DNA of 64,000 bases, from contig OY730175.1 of assembly GCA_963422465.1 (NCBI GenBank), forward strand, positions 2,728,001 through 2,792,000. Direction: 5' to 3'. Source of the DNA: Lichina pygmaea (taxonomy: Eukaryota > Ascomycota > Lichinomycetes > Lichinales > Lichinaceae). A program made the translations under genes and the position numbers. This document shows, piece by piece, positions 22,621 through 33,930 of the stretch (the first letter of the stretch is position 1; every line of letters begins with the position of its first letter). The notes below the pieces were generated by a model, which was given only the letters and a program-made list of their open reading frames with translations, did not search any database and had not been told where the DNA came from.

Positions 22621-23070
22621 CGGGGCAGCATAGTGTAGTGGGAAGCTGGTGAGAGTTTCCCACTACGTGGCACCCATGACCCGGAACTAGTGGTGTCAGG
22701 CCTGGAGAACCTGACTAAACTAGTTGTCAGTTCAAATCTGACCCACCCCACATTCTGCCACAAAAACCCCTGAGATTCATAGAACTTGTCTAAGATGTAC
22801 TCCTCGCAAGATGTATGAAAACCCCCAAGAAATAGCTCACCTAATATCCATCAAGATCCACAAAACCCTTATTACTGTGGTTTTCCTATTTTCCCTATAG
22901 GGTTTGGGGTTTTCCCACAGTACGTACACTATAAACCACAGGGTGTACGGTAAATGCGTGAGGTCTCCGAGTCAAGTCTACCAGAGACAAAAATCCTTCA
23001 AGAAGTTCTGCATGGCTTAACAGCCAAATCAGTGTAAGAATCAAATCAAATCAAAATCAAAATCAAAAAT
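22621..23070 (+). mobile_element. tRNA-derived SINE, copy 1
   Basis: This 450-bp element is flanked by an 11-bp duplication, CTACACCCTGT at 22610-22620 and CTACGCCCTGT at 23071-23081. The 5' domain has a Pol III A-box (TAGTGTAGTGGG) and B-box (AGTTCAAATCT), an acceptor-like stem and a T-stem GTCAG/CTGAC. The 3' end repeats ATCAAA. The last ~45 bp before the tail match the 3' end of the local LINE. It splits RNase H of Gypsy Y. Confidence 0.93.
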
Positions 23071-23081
23071 CTACGCCCTGT

Positions 23082-25054
23082 TGCCTTCTTGTCACACCGC
23101 CACCTGCCAGCAGAATGCAACTACAAGATCTACGACAAAGAGTTGCTGGCAATTGTCTGTGCCTTTGAAGAATGGTGAGCAGAACTTGAAGAATCTCCAG
23201 AACCTGTCAAGTTGATCTCTGATCACAAGAACTTGGAGTACTTCATGTTGTCAAAGTGTCTTTTCCACTGTCAAGTCTGTTGGAGCAAGTTCTTGTCACA
23301 CTTCAATTTCAAGATCAGCTACTGTCCCAGCAGTCAGTGCAAGGCCAACACCCTCACTTGACATTCCCAAGACCTCCTGTCAGACAGTGATCCCTGTCAA
23401 GACTTCATGGAGTAAGTCGTCCTCAAGCCCAAGAATCTTGCACATTCAGAGGTTCAAGTCAAGCCTATCCAGATCCTGAGATGTTCAGAAGCTGGACCAG
23501 TTGACACTGAACCTGATGCTGCACCTCTTTCAGACATCATCCAAGCTGCCTATAACAACCTTGCTGAAGGTGATCCAGTGGTAACAGTGTCACAGATGCT
23601 AAGAGATAGTGTCAGGCACAGTCAAGAAGTGTCTCTCTCAGACTGCAGCTTGGAAAATAACTGTCTCTTCTACAAGAACTGACTCTGGATCCCTGAGAAC
23701 AATAAGCTACACTTACACCTGTTCCAAGAAGCCCATGACCAAGCAATAGCTGGCCACACTGGGATTGCCAAGACCCACAATCTCCTGTCTTGTTGGTACT
23801 ATTGGCTAAAGATGGTAAATATCATACAGCAGTACATCAGGAATTGTCATGTCTGCTCTTGAGCAAAGTCTGCCCATGATCACCAAGGAGAGCTGCTGTC
23901 TTTTCCTGTGCCTCAGCAACATTGGCAGGATCTGCCTATGGATTTTATTACTGACTTGCCCAAGTCAAGAGATGCCTGCTTCCCTGGTGCCAAGCACATC
24001 TGGGTCATCACTGACTGTCTCACCAAAGAACATGACTTTGTGCCATGTACTGAGATGACAACCTCGCATCTTGTCTGGATGTTCATCCAGTTTGTTATCT
24101 GTACCCACGGCTTACCCAGGAGTATTGTCTCAGACAGAGGAGGTCAGTTTGTCAGCTTATTCTGGAAAGTACTCTGTGCCCATCTTGACGTTATGCTACA
24201 ACTATCCTCAGGACACCACCCAGAGACAGATAGTCAGACAGAACAAGAGAATCAGGATCTTGAACACTACCTGAGATCCTATGTCAACTATCTCCAAGAT
24301 GACTGGGTCCAATGGCTTCCTCTGGCAGAGTTCACACAGAACAACTCCCAGTCTGATTCCTCTGGCATGTCACTGTTCTTTGCCAACAAAGAGTTCCATC
24401 TACAGCTCAGCATCAGACCCACGAGTGAAGCCTGCAAACAAGATGCTATAGAAATCTCTAGATAAATGACCCAGATTCTGGAACAGTTGCAAGCTGAACT
24501 CTGACTATCCCAGGAAGCTCAAGCTCACACTGCCAATTTGCGTCAAGTCCTGTCACTATCCTATCAAACTGGAGATCTTGTTTAGCTGAATACCAAGAAC
24601 ATCAGGACACACCACCCATGCAAAAAGCTTGACAACAAGTGGATTGGACTATTCAAGGTGTTGAAGACAGTTGGAAGCTATGCCTGCCATCTGGAGCTTC
24701 CACACACTCTCAAGGTGTACCCTGTCTTTCATGTTTCCCTTCTACGTCTGACACCTGCTAATCCTATCCCTGGCCAATCAAATAAACACTCTGGCCCTGT
24801 CATTGGTCAAGACACAGATGAACAGTTCAAGGTTGAAGAAATCCTTGACTCCAAGCCAGCAATGTCTCAACAGAAGTTTAAGTACCTGGTGAAATAGTCT
24901 GGATGGCCAATTGAAGATACTACTGAAGAGTCTATTGAGCATCTTGACAACACCAAAGACACCATCTACAACTTCCATGAGAAATACCCAAGTAAACCAC
25001 AGCCACGGAACTACGCCCACAAGCAGCCTGAGGTTCACAGGAGTTTGTCATGTG
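23082..25054 (+). pseudogene. RNase H end, integrase and chromodomain of Gypsy Y
   Basis: After the SINE, RNase H resumes ([11 protein letters not shown]-type, [16 protein letters not shown]). Integrase (23790-24460) retains the MDFITDLP, SDRGGQF and ETDSQTEQ catalytic blocks but has stops. The GPY/F-like region (GSYACHLELPHTLKVYPVFHVSLL) and a chromodomain (FKVEEILDSK, KYLVK, EHLDNT) follow at 24658-25000, so family A is also a chromovirus family. Stops near 23660, 24463 and 24896 disable it. Confidence 0.85.
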
Positions 25055-25068
25055 AAGGAGGGGGGTAA

Positions 25069-25234
25069 TGTCACAGTTCTCACCCAGTTGCATATCTGGC
25101 ACAAGTCACACACCTTGCCGGGAAGTTCCATCTGCACTGTTGCCTGTTTGCTAGCCACACACCTTGCCGGGATGTTCCATCTGCACTGTTGCCTGTTTGC
25201 TCTGCTGTATCCCCTGCCTATAAGAACTTCTCCT
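25069..25234 (+). repeat. 3' LTR of Gypsy Y, first part
   Basis: The LTR starts TGTCACAG after the tract AAGGAGGGGGGTAA, has the long-form duplication, and stops after AGAACTTCTCCT (25223-25234), where LINE sequence begins. The missing remainder, starting with the same 12 bases, is the reverse complement of 45364-45522. Confidence 0.93.
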
Positions 25235-25263
25235 CACCCAACCAGTGCCAAACAATCTCTAAC

Positions 25264-26670
25264 ATGGCTCCCAAGAAGAAAAAACCCACCTCTTCAGAAA
25301 GTAACACCAGAGCTACACCAGCTATACTCTCCCAACCAGCTTGCAGTCTGCCTAGCACCCAGTCCAGCTCTCCTACCCTCCAACCAGCTCCCCAGAATGA
25401 CTACAAACTAGTAGACTCCTGGATCAAAACCCAACCAGTCCCAGAATCTATTCTGAAAAGCTGGGAAAATATCAAAAAGAACTCCTTCTCTACAGAAGCC
25501 CAGTCTAGCTCTACTGGCCTCACCAACAGAATCTTCCAGGAGCTGGAGAATATCAACAAGCGGCTGGACAAACAAGAAGCCAAGCCATCATATGCCCAGG
25601 CTGTCCAAAAATCTATTCCAGCACAAATCCCTCCACCTGCAAGAATTCTCAAAGAAGTTCTTGTACATCCTGGTATCCAGCCACCTGACATGGCTAATAG
25701 AACTCACATCCAGCTTTTCCAGGCTCTTCAAGACAGACTACCCAGCCCCTACAACAAGCAGGTCAGAGCAGTAAGGAAACTTCCTTCAGGGGGTATCCTT
25801 ATTAACACAGAAAGCCAAGAGACTAAAGTCTTCCTAGAGAAAAACCCTGCCTGGGTATCAGCTATCTTCACAAAGAAAGCAACCATCCAGCCCAAGAGAT
25901 TCCCAGTTCTGATCCATGGAGTCAGAACAGAAGATATCCAACCTGAAGACCTGGAGAAAACCTGCCAGATAATCCAGAACAGCAACCCATCTCTGAGCAA
26001 ACAAATCACCATCCTGAGAGCCTACTGGTCTAAGAAGGCTATAGCTCAAAAGAAGCCAGTTACCTCTCTCCACCTGGATCTGGCTACCCCTGAACAAGCC
26101 AATCTTTTGATTGAGAGTGGGCTAGTGCTGGGGCACAGGATGCATGAAGCAGAACCTTTCCTGGCAGACACAGTCATTGCACAATGTTTCAAGTGCTTTG
26201 GCTATGGGCACCAAGCACGCTTCTGCAAGAACAAAGCTGTGTGTGGTGCCTGTGGAGGCCAGTATGAAAGGAGAGCCTGCCAAGTTCCTGAACAGCTTCT
26301 CAAGCCAAAATGCTGCAACTGCAGAGGAGCTCACCCAGCCTGGGCCAGTGTCTGTCCAGTACGCCAGGAAGCAGCCAAGAAGGCAAGAGAAGCATGGAAC
26401 ACAAACCCAGGAAAATATGAGATCCCAACAGCTACCTCTGTTCCAGCTCTACAACCCCCCCCAGTTATGTCTTTCCCTCTCTCTCAGTCTCTACCAGGAG
26501 GGAAAAAATGTAAAACAGCTGAGCCAAGCAGAAGCTCAGAGAGACTCAGAGGTGCACTCCCAGAAGTGCAAATTCTTTCTTCAAGATCAGCCAACTCTGG
26601 AGGAAAGCTACCAGCTAACTCCTTCAAGATCTTTGATGCTGAGATGTCTGCATGGAAGACACAAAGCTGA
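25264..26670 (+). CDS. LINE ORF1, gag-like RNA-binding protein
   Basis: 468 residues, starting at the ATG of MAPKKKKPTSS; an upstream in-frame ATG at 25189 lies in the LTR and is not a credible LINE start. A Ser/Pro-rich N-terminus is followed by a short coiled stretch (ELENINKRLDKQEA), a core with VRKLPSGGI, FPVLIHGVRT and LDLATPEQANLL, and three zinc knuckles. The first is intact (CFKCFGYGHQARFC), the second has Tyr for His, and the third is CCNCRGAHPAWASVC. It is expected to coat LINE RNA. Its stop at 26668-26670 lies just inside ORF2, which starts at 26652. Confidence 0.9.
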   Translation: MAPKKKKPTSSESNTRATPAILSQPACSLPSTQSSSPTLQPAPQNDYKLVDSWIKTQPVPESILKSWENIKKNSFSTEAQSSSTGLTNRIFQELENINKRLDKQEAKPSYAQAVQKSIPAQIPPPARILKEVLVHPGIQPPDMANRTHIQLFQALQDRLPSPYNKQVRAVRKLPSGGILINTESQETKVFLEKNPAWVSAIFTKKATIQPKRFPVLIHGVRTEDIQPEDLEKTCQIIQNSNPSLSKQITILRAYWSKKAIAQKKPVTSLHLDLATPEQANLLIESGLVLGHRMHEAEPFLADTVIAQCFKCFGYGHQARFCKNKAVCGACGGQYERRACQVPEQLLKPKCCNCRGAHPAWASVCPVRQEAAKKAREAWNTNPGKYEIPTATSVPALQPPPVMSFPLSQSLPGGKKCKTAEPSRSSERLRGALPEVQILSSRSANSGGKLPANSFKIFDAEMSAWKTQS

Positions 26671-29600
26671 CACTTCTCCAGTATAATGTGCAAAAAAGCC
26701 AATCAGTCCAAGAGCTACTGCTAGCAACCTCAGCTCTCCAAGAGGTGGACATTATTGCACTTCAAGAGCTCTGGAAAAACCCTCACCTAGAAACAAGCAC
26801 TTCAATTGTTTTCTCTTCCTTTCTTCCTCTCTACTGTTCAGAGATTGGCAGAACACTTTTTCTTATTGATAAAAATCTGAAACTCTCTTCTCTTCATCCT
26901 ACCTTCTGGAATAAAAACTTTGTTTCTCTTGAAATCTACTTGGAAAACTCTCCTACTTCTCTTTGGGTACATAATCTCTACTTCACCCCATCAAGTCAAG
27001 AAAACTACACAGAGGCATCAGAAGCTCTTCTCTGTTTACTCCAAAATACTTTACAAGAACAAGGACAACATATTCTTCTCACAGACTCAAATCTTCACCA
27101 CCCAGACTGGTCAAGGAAAAGAAGACTGTACTCTGAGACTGCAAACAAGTTTCAAGACCTAATGAAACATTTAAATCTGGATTTAGCTATTGCACCTTTC
27201 ACCCCTACCAGAGCAAGATCTCTTTCTGAAAAACCATGTTCTGCTATTGATCTGTCTTTTATTTCTTCTTCTCTTTCTAACTCTCTGATTTTCTCCAAAG
27301 TGGCTCTTCAGTTCTTTCATGGGTCTGACCACAGACCTGTACTAACCTGCCTGGACCTGGATCCTCCAAGGAAAATCTGGAAACCAGAAAGAAACTGGAG
27401 AACACTGGACTCAAACCTTGCAAGAGGAGAGTGTGAGAAGCTACACCTGCCCTTCCACTTCCAAGACAAATATGAAGTGGATGAGTACTTGGAGTATCTT
27501 GACAACTTTCTCCAAGAAGTAGCAAGCAAATCCACACAGCTCCAGAAGCAATCTGGCCACTCAGTTCCCTGGTGGAATCAAGAGATCCAAAACAAGGTTA
27601 AAGAGGAAAGAAGAGTAAGAAGAAAAGTGCAAAAAAGGCAAGCAAGCCAAGAGGAACTTGAGCAAGCAACTAAGCTCAAGAAAAAGGCAGTCAGACATGG
27701 AAAACAGAACACTTTCAGACACCAAATCTATAAGCTGGCCAGCTCTTCAAAGTTCTGGAAGCTTGCAAAGTGGGGAAAGTCCAAAGCCAACAAGACTCCT
27801 GATCTTTCTCTGGTTCCTGACCTGGAAACACAAGAAGGAATAGCCAAAACCTTTGAGGAAAAGACTAAAGCCTTCTCACAGCAGTTCTTTCCAAAAGCTC
27901 TAGTTCCAGAACCAGGCTCAGAAAGCTCCCAGACTATCTCTGAGATACAGCTCTCCCAGGAGGTAACATGTGAAGAAGTGGAGCAAATTCTGGCCAAGAA
28001 GAAACTTTTCACAGCAGGAGGGAGAGATAAGCTGCCAAATGGATTTCTGAGAGCTCTGGGGCCTAGGTTCTGCCAAGCTCTAGCTATTCTGACTTCAACA
28101 TGCTGGAAACTAGAGTACTTCCCTGAAAGATTTCAGAGTGCAAAAACAGTCTGCTTGAGGAAACCTGGCAAGAGAACCTACAATCAAGCTAGAGTCTGGC
28201 ACCCTATAGCTCTGCTAAACACAACAGGCAAGCTGATGGAAGCTATTACTGCAGCCAGACTAAGCAAGATAGCAGAAGAAGCTGGACTATTGCCAGATAT
28301 CCAGATGGGCTTTAGGAAAGGAAGATCCACAGAAGCAGCACTTTTCCTTCTAACCTCCCAAGTGGAAAAAGTCTGGAAGGAAGGCATGGTTGCATCCCTA
28401 CTCTCACTGGATATCTCAGAAGCCTATGACAGAGTTCTCCCCAAGATACTACAGCAAATTCTGAAAAGAAAAGAAATACCTGCCTGGCTAGCTTCCTGGA
28501 TCTACTCCTTTTGTGATAAGCACTCTACCACTCTTGTCTTTGATGATTCTGAGTCTTGTTCTATTCCTATTCATTGTGGAGTTTCTCAAGGTTCTCCACT
28601 ATCCTCCATTCTTTTTCTATTCTACATTTCTGAATTGCATGAGACTGTGCATACTCCCTCTTCTGGTGTATCTGCCCTGGGGTTTGCAGATGATACAAAT
28701 CTGCTTGCTTTTAGTCACTCCTTGAAAAGTAACCTTCTGAAGTTAAAGAAAACACACCACAAATGTCTATCCTGGGCTGCAAGACATGGAATAGTCTTCT
28801 CACCTGAGAAATATGAAATACTTCATTTTTCCAGAAGAAGATCAGACAATCTTCAGCTCAAGCTCAGACTGGGGAATGTGATTCTCAAACCAAAAGAAGA
28901 AGTGCGAGTACTTGGAGTGTACCTAGATGCAAAGCTCCACTGGCACAAACACCAGAGGATTATTCTTCAAAAAGCACAGAAAGCACTCTCTTCTTTTTCT
29001 AGAACTTCCTATTCTACTTGGGGCTTTCCAGTTCACACATCATGTCTGGTGTACACTGCTATACTGAGATCTCTACTGAGCTATGCAGTGGGGATCTGGT
29101 TTAACTCTCTAAGAAAATTCTCCAATATCTCTTCTCTTGTTTCATTTCAAAACAGATGCCTAAGACTTATTGGGGGTGCTTTCAAAGCCACTCCTTCTTT
29201 TCTATTAGAGAGTGAGCTTTTTCTTCTACCTCTAGACCTATACTTTAAATTTCGCACTGCCTGTTTTCTTTCTTCTATTCAAAACTCCCCTCTCAAATAC
29301 TTTCTTGACAGTATCTTTTCCACTATTTCCAGCTATACCTCTCTCTTGAAGAAACCTTTAAAGGAATCCTCAACTATCTCTCCTAAGTGGAAATTCACTT
29401 GGTTAAGTCAAATAACTACTAACCAGGCTAGTTCAAAGAAAGAACTACAAAAGCTCTTTACTAAAGAGTGGGAAGACCAATGGGAAGAGAAGAAAAGAAG
29501 AAGCTATCCAGGCTGGCAGACTTTCTGTCAAAAGCCACACAAAAACAATCTGAAGCTCTACAAAGAGTTACAGAAAGCTGAGGCAAGTCTGCTACTGCAA

Positions 29601-29894
29601 ATCAGGACTGGAAGAATTGGTCTGGCAAGTTTTCTTTTCAGAGCTGGAGTTCCTGACTTCCCTACCCCACTATGTGTGTGTGGCCAAGCAGAAGAAACTG
29701 CAAAACATATCACCTCTTCATGCTCTCTTTATTCAAGACAAAGACAACAAGTCTCTTTTAATCCTCAAGACTTCACCACTATTATTTCAAACCCAGAGCT
29801 ACTACAGAAGTTCTTGTACTGGTTTATGTCTTTGAAAAGACTAAACCAGTTTAATCTAGCTTTCAAACTCCACTATTCCCAATCCAATACCTAG
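26652..29894 (+). CDS. LINE ORF2, endonuclease-reverse transcriptase
   Basis: 1080 residues. Residues 1-235 form the endonuclease, with N12 in LQYNVQ, E39 in LQELW, DSNLHHPDW and the S225-D226-H227 motif. The RT occupies about residues 440-780, with MGFRKGRSTEAALF, SLDISEAYDRV, QGSPL and catalytic FADD at 678-681. A thumb and long linker follow. A C-terminal Cys-His motif (C1008-x-C1010, then H and C in AKHITSSC) closes the protein. I see no RNase H block. The 19-nt overlap with ORF1 suggests reinitiation. The protein performs target-primed reverse transcription, and no stop or shift is visible. Confidence 0.93.
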   Translation: MEDTKLTLLQYNVQKSQSVQELLLATSALQEVDIIALQELWKNPHLETSTSIVFSSFLPLYCSEIGRTLFLIDKNLKLSSLHPTFWNKNFVSLEIYLENSPTSLWVHNLYFTPSSQENYTEASEALLCLLQNTLQEQGQHILLTDSNLHHPDWSRKRRLYSETANKFQDLMKHLNLDLAIAPFTPTRARSLSEKPCSAIDLSFISSSLSNSLIFSKVALQFFHGSDHRPVLTCLDLDPPRKIWKPERNWRTLDSNLARGECEKLHLPFHFQDKYEVDEYLEYLDNFLQEVASKSTQLQKQSGHSVPWWNQEIQNKVKEERRVRRKVQKRQASQEELEQATKLKKKAVRHGKQNTFRHQIYKLASSSKFWKLAKWGKSKANKTPDLSLVPDLETQEGIAKTFEEKTKAFSQQFFPKALVPEPGSESSQTISEIQLSQEVTCEEVEQILAKKKLFTAGGRDKLPNGFLRALGPRFCQALAILTSTCWKLEYFPERFQSAKTVCLRKPGKRTYNQARVWHPIALLNTTGKLMEAITAARLSKIAEEAGLLPDIQMGFRKGRSTEAALFLLTSQVEKVWKEGMVASLLSLDISEAYDRVLPKILQQILKRKEIPAWLASWIYSFCDKHSTTLVFDDSESCSIPIHCGVSQGSPLSSILFLFYISELHETVHTPSSGVSALGFADDTNLLAFSHSLKSNLLKLKKTHHKCLSWAARHGIVFSPEKYEILHFSRRRSDNLQLKLRLGNVILKPKEEVRVLGVYLDAKLHWHKHQRIILQKAQKALSSFSRTSYSTWGFPVHTSCLVYTAILRSLLSYAVGIWFNSLRKFSNISSLVSFQNRCLRLIGGAFKATPSFLLESELFLLPLDLYFKFRTACFLSSIQNSPLKYFLDSIFSTISSYTSLLKKPLKESSTISPKWKFTWLSQITTNQASSKKELQKLFTKEWEDQWEEKKRRSYPGWQTFCQKPHKNNLKLYKELQKAEASLLLQIRTGRIGLASFLFRAGVPDFPTPLCVCGQAEETAKHITSSCSLYSRQRQQVSFNPQDFTTIISNPELLQKFLYWFMSLKRLNQFNLAFKLHYSQSNT

Positions 29895-30066
29895 ATTCTC
29901 TTCTCTTACCAGAAACTTCAAGATTTCTTTTGTTACATTCCCTAGTCACACTCTGCCTTCAGTTTTTATCCCTTCAAAGGTTTTCTGAAGGAGTTCACTA
30001 TTAGCTAGAAGATCTGCATGGCTGTAAAGCTACTACCAGTGTAAGAATCAAATAAATAAAATAAAA

Positions 30067-33000
30067 AATGTGCAAAAAAGCCAATCAGTCCAAGAGCTAC
30101 TTCTAGCAACCTCAGCTCTTCAAGAGGTGGACATTATTGCACTTCAAGAACTCTGGAAAAACCCTCACCTGGAGATAAGCACCTCTACTGTTTCTTTTCT
30201 TCCTCTTTACTGTTCAGAGATTGGTAGAACACTTTTTCTTATTAATAAAAACCTGAAACTCTTTTCTCTTCATCCTACTTTCTGGAGTAAAGACTTTATT
30301 TCTCTTGAAATCTACTTGGAAAACTCTTCTACTTCTCTTTGGGTGCATAATCTCTACTTTACCCCATCAAGTCAAGAACACTATACAGAGGCATCAGAAG
30401 CTCTTCTTTTTTTACTCCAAAATGCTTTACAAGTACATGGACAACATATTCTTCTCACAGATTCAAACCTCCACCACCCAGACTGGTCAAAGAAAAGAAG
30501 ACTGTACTCTGACACTGCAAACAAGTTCCAAGGTCTAATGAAAGATTTAATCCTGGATTTAGCTATTGCAACTTTTACTCCCACCAGAGCAAGATGTCTT
30601 TCAGAAAAACTATGTTCTGCAATTGATCTGTCTTTTATTTCTTCTTCTCTTTCTAACTCCCTGATTTTCTCTAAAGTGGCTCTCCAGTTCTTTCATGGGT
30701 CTGACCACAGACCTATACTAACTAGCCTGGACCTGGATCCTCCAAGGAAAACCTGGAAGCCAGAAAGGAACTGGAAGACACTGGACTCAAACCTTGCAAG
30801 AGTAGAGTGTGAGAAGCTACAGCTACCTTCCCACTTTCAAGACAAAGATGAAGTGGATAAGTACTTGGAGTACCTGGACAACTTTCTCCAAGAAGTGGCA
30901 AGCAAATGTACACAGCTCCAGAAGCAATCTGGTCACTCAGTTCCCTGATGGAACCAAGACATCCAAAACAAGGTTAGAGAGGAAAGAAGAGTAAGAAGAC
31001 AAGTTCTCAGAGGACAGGCATCCCAAGAAGACCTTGAGCAAGCAACTAAGAACAAGAAAAAAGTGGTCAGAGAGGGAAAGCAGACGACCTTCAGACAACA
31101 AGTCTATCAGCTAGCCAGTTCTTCAAAATTCTGGAAGCTTGCAAAGTGAGGAAAAACAAAAGCCAACAGGACTCCTGATCTTCCCCTGGTCCCAGACTTG
31201 GAAACTCAAGAAGGACTAGCTAAAACCTTTGAGGAGAAGACAAAAGCATTCTCAGCCCAGTTCTTCCCCAAAGCACTTGTTCCAGAACCAAGTACAGAGA
31301 GTTCCCAGAGTACTCCAGAGATCCAGCTTTCTCAGGAAGTTACTGCTGAAGAAGTGGAACAAATCCTGAACAAAAAGAAACCTTTCACAGCAGGGGGAAA
31401 AGATAAGCTGCCAAATGGATTTCTGAAAGCTCTGGGTTCCAAGTTCTGCCAAGCTATGGCTGTTCTTACATCAACATGCTGGAGACTGGAATACTTTCCA
31501 GAGAGGTTCAAGAATGCAAAGACAGTCTGTCTAAGAAAAGCTGGTAAAGGATGCTATAACCAAGCTAAAGCCTGGCACCCTATAGCTTTGCTAAACACAA
31601 CTGGCAAGCTGATGGAAGCTATTACAGCAACCAGGCTAAGCAAGGTAGCAGAAGAAGCTAGACTTTTGCCAGAAATCCAGATGGGCTTCAGGAAAGGAAG
31701 ATCAACTGAATCAGCACTCTTCCTACTAACTTCCCAAGTGGAAAAAGTCTGGAAGGAAGGCATGGTTGCATCTCTACTTTCTCTGGATATCTCAGAAGCC
31801 TATGACAGAGTTTTACCTAAGATTCTCCAAAAAATCCTAGAGAGAAAAGGAATTCCTCTCTGGCTATCTTCCTGGATTCTCTCTTTCTGCACCAGTCGTT
31901 CTACCACTCTTGTGTTTGATGACTCTGAGTCTTCTGCTACTCCTATTCACTGTGGAGTTCCCCAATGTTCCCTTTTATCTCCTATTCTATTTCTATTTTA
32001 CATTTCTGAACTTCATGAAACTGTACACTCTCCTTCCACTGGTGTTTCCGCTCTGGGATTTGCAGATGATACAAATCCGCTTGCATTTGGACACTCTCTA
32101 AAAAGCAACCTTCTGAAGTTAAAGAACACACACCTCAAATGTCTATCATGGACTGCAAGACATGGAATAGTCTTCTCTCCTGAGAAATATGAAATACTTC
32201 ATTTTTCCAGAAGAAGATCAGACAATCGTCAGCTTAAGCTCAGACTGGGGAATGTGATTCTAAGACCAAAAGAAGAAGTGCGAGTATTAGGAGTGTACCT
32301 GGATGCAAAACTCCACTGGCATAAGCACCAGAGAATTATTCTTCAAAAAGCCCAGAAAGCACTTTCCTCTCTTTCTAGAACTTCATATTCTACTTGGTGT
32401 TTCCCAGTCCTCACATCACGTCTTGTGTACACTGCAATACTCAGATCTTTATTGAGTTATGCTGTGGGGATCTGGTTCAATCCTCTAAGAAAATCTTCTA
32501 ATATCTCTTCTCTTAGCACATTCTGGAACAAATGCCTGAGACTTATTGGAGGTGCCTTCAAAGCCACTCCATCTTTCTTATTAGAGAGTGAGCTTTTTCT
32601 TTTACCTCTAGATCTCTATTTCAAATTTCGCACAGCCTGTTTTCTCTCTTCTATTCAAACCTTCTCTCTGAAAACACTTCTGGACAATATCTTTTCCAAT
32701 ATCTCCCACTATGCCTTTTCTGTGAAGAAACCTTTAAAGGAATCCTCAACTATCTCCCCCTATTGGAAGTTCACTTGGTTAAACCAATTAACTACTAACC
32801 AGGCTAGTTCAAAGAAACAACTACAGAAACTCTTTGTTAAAGAGTGGGAAAACCAATAGGAGGAGAAGAAAAGAAAACGCTACTCCGGGTGGCAGGTGTT
32901 TTGTCAAAAGTCTCACAACAACAACCTGAAGCTCTACAAAGAGCTACAGAAAGCTGAGGCAAGTCTACCACTACAAACCAGAACTGGGAGAATTGGCCTG

Positions 33001-33445
33001 GCAAGTTTTCTATTCAGAGCTGGAGTTACAGACTTTCCTACCCCTTTATGTGTGTGTGGTCAAGCAGAAGAGACAGTGAAACATATCACCTCTTCATGCT
33101 CTCTTTATTCAAGTCAAAGACAGCAAGCTCCTTTTAATTCTCAAGATTTCACTTCTATTATTTCAAACCCAGAGCTTCTACAGAAGTTTCTATACTGGTT
33201 CATGTCTTTGAAAAGACTGAACCAGTTTAATCTAGCTTTCAAACTCCACTATTCACACTCTAATATCTAGAAGTTTTCTTTCTACCAGTCACTACAAGAT
33301 TTCCTTTTGCTACATCCTCTAGTCACCCCCAGTCTTCAGTTTTTATTCCTCTAAAGGTTTTCTGAAGAAAATCACTCTTAGCTAGAAGATCTGCATGGCT
33401 GAAAAGCTACTATCAGTGTAAGAATCAAATAAAAAAATAAAAAAA
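30067..33445 (+). mobile_element. LINE-D, 3' part (ORF2 and tail)
   Basis: This LINE starts at the beginning of ORF2 (ATGTGCAAAAAAGCC) and ends with an A-rich tail before ACATGGCTGTATC (33446-33458). The same 13 bases lie at 51806-51818, directly before a 5' LINE piece that ends in AATGTGCAAAAAA (51890-51902). The two pieces are thus one LINE-D insertion, split by another LINE and now 18 kb apart. Confidence 0.9.
30070..33270 (+). pseudogene. LINE-D ORF2, three premature stops
   Basis: The sequence is collinear with the intact ORF2 at 26652-29894. Stops at about 30946 (TGG to TGA), 31148 and 32857 break it into open pieces of 292, 553 and 124 residues. The endonuclease motifs are present. 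RT retains MGFRKGRSTESALF and FADDTNPL. The C-terminal Cys-His motif is kept. The copy is non-functional. Confidence 0.9.
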
Positions 33446-33611
33446 ACATGGCTGTATCACTGGCACCTGTAATATTACCTATGCCACAGAGAGCTACACT
33501 CTCTTCTCCCACATGTCTGGTACATCTGGAACATCTCTCTATCCAGAGAGGTGTCTTACACCAGAATGAAAGTATCAGTAGTATGATAGGTTTTTGATCA
33601 CTACTTGACTG

Positions 33612-33930
33612 GAACATCTATAACTTCACAACATAGTGACTAAATTGAAATGTAAGCAGCTTAATTGATTCTCCTACTTCTCTACTATAATCCCTGAAGG
33701 TATAGACTTCTCTAGATTTTTGTGGTGTTGTTGAGAAGCTATAGTAGTTGTCACTCACAGAACAGATTCTCAACAACATCAATTTGAAACACCTGCAACT
33801 CCACAACTAGATAGACAAGTGATAATTTTTATGTCTATCTGATTCCCCTACTCTTCTACTATCATCCCTGATGCTACAGACTCTCCCGGATTCTGCTAGT
33901 ATTGTTGAGTAACTACTGTAGCTACTATAG
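33612..33930 (+). repeat. Diverged tandem repeat, ~175-bp unit
   Basis: Two units align in order: AACTTCACAAC and AACTCCACAAC, then the shared CTACTATAATCCCTGA-like and CTACTATCATCCCTGA-like segments, then TTGTTGAG. They are about 175 bp apart and strongly diverged. No coding potential is apparent. Confidence 0.5.

Larger units (their letters stand above)
19519..25234 (+). mobile_element. Ty3/Gypsy family A element 'Y'
   Basis: The order is 5' LTR (19519-19831), Gag, protease, RT, RNase H, integrase, chromodomain, polypurine tract (25055-25068) and the first 166 bp of the 3' LTR. It is inserted in opposite orientation inside Gypsy X pol. A SINE interrupts RNase H at 22621-23070, and a LINE interrupts the 3' LTR at 25235. 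The rest of that LTR lies at 45364-45522 in inverted orientation. Confidence 0.92.
25235..30066 (+). mobile_element. Tad-like LINE with intact ORF1 and ORF2
   Basis: The copy starts inside the 5' UTR (29 bp before ORF1) and runs through ORF1, ORF2 and a ~170-bp 3' UTR ending in an A-rich tail (ATAAATAAAATAAAA). Both ORFs are open, the only such pair in the window. Its 5' flank carries AGAACTTCTCCT and its 3' flank AATGTGCAAAAAA; these do not match each other, but each has a partner elsewhere (45511-45522 and 51890-51902). The present copy is therefore probably a recombinant of two insertions. Confidence 0.93.
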
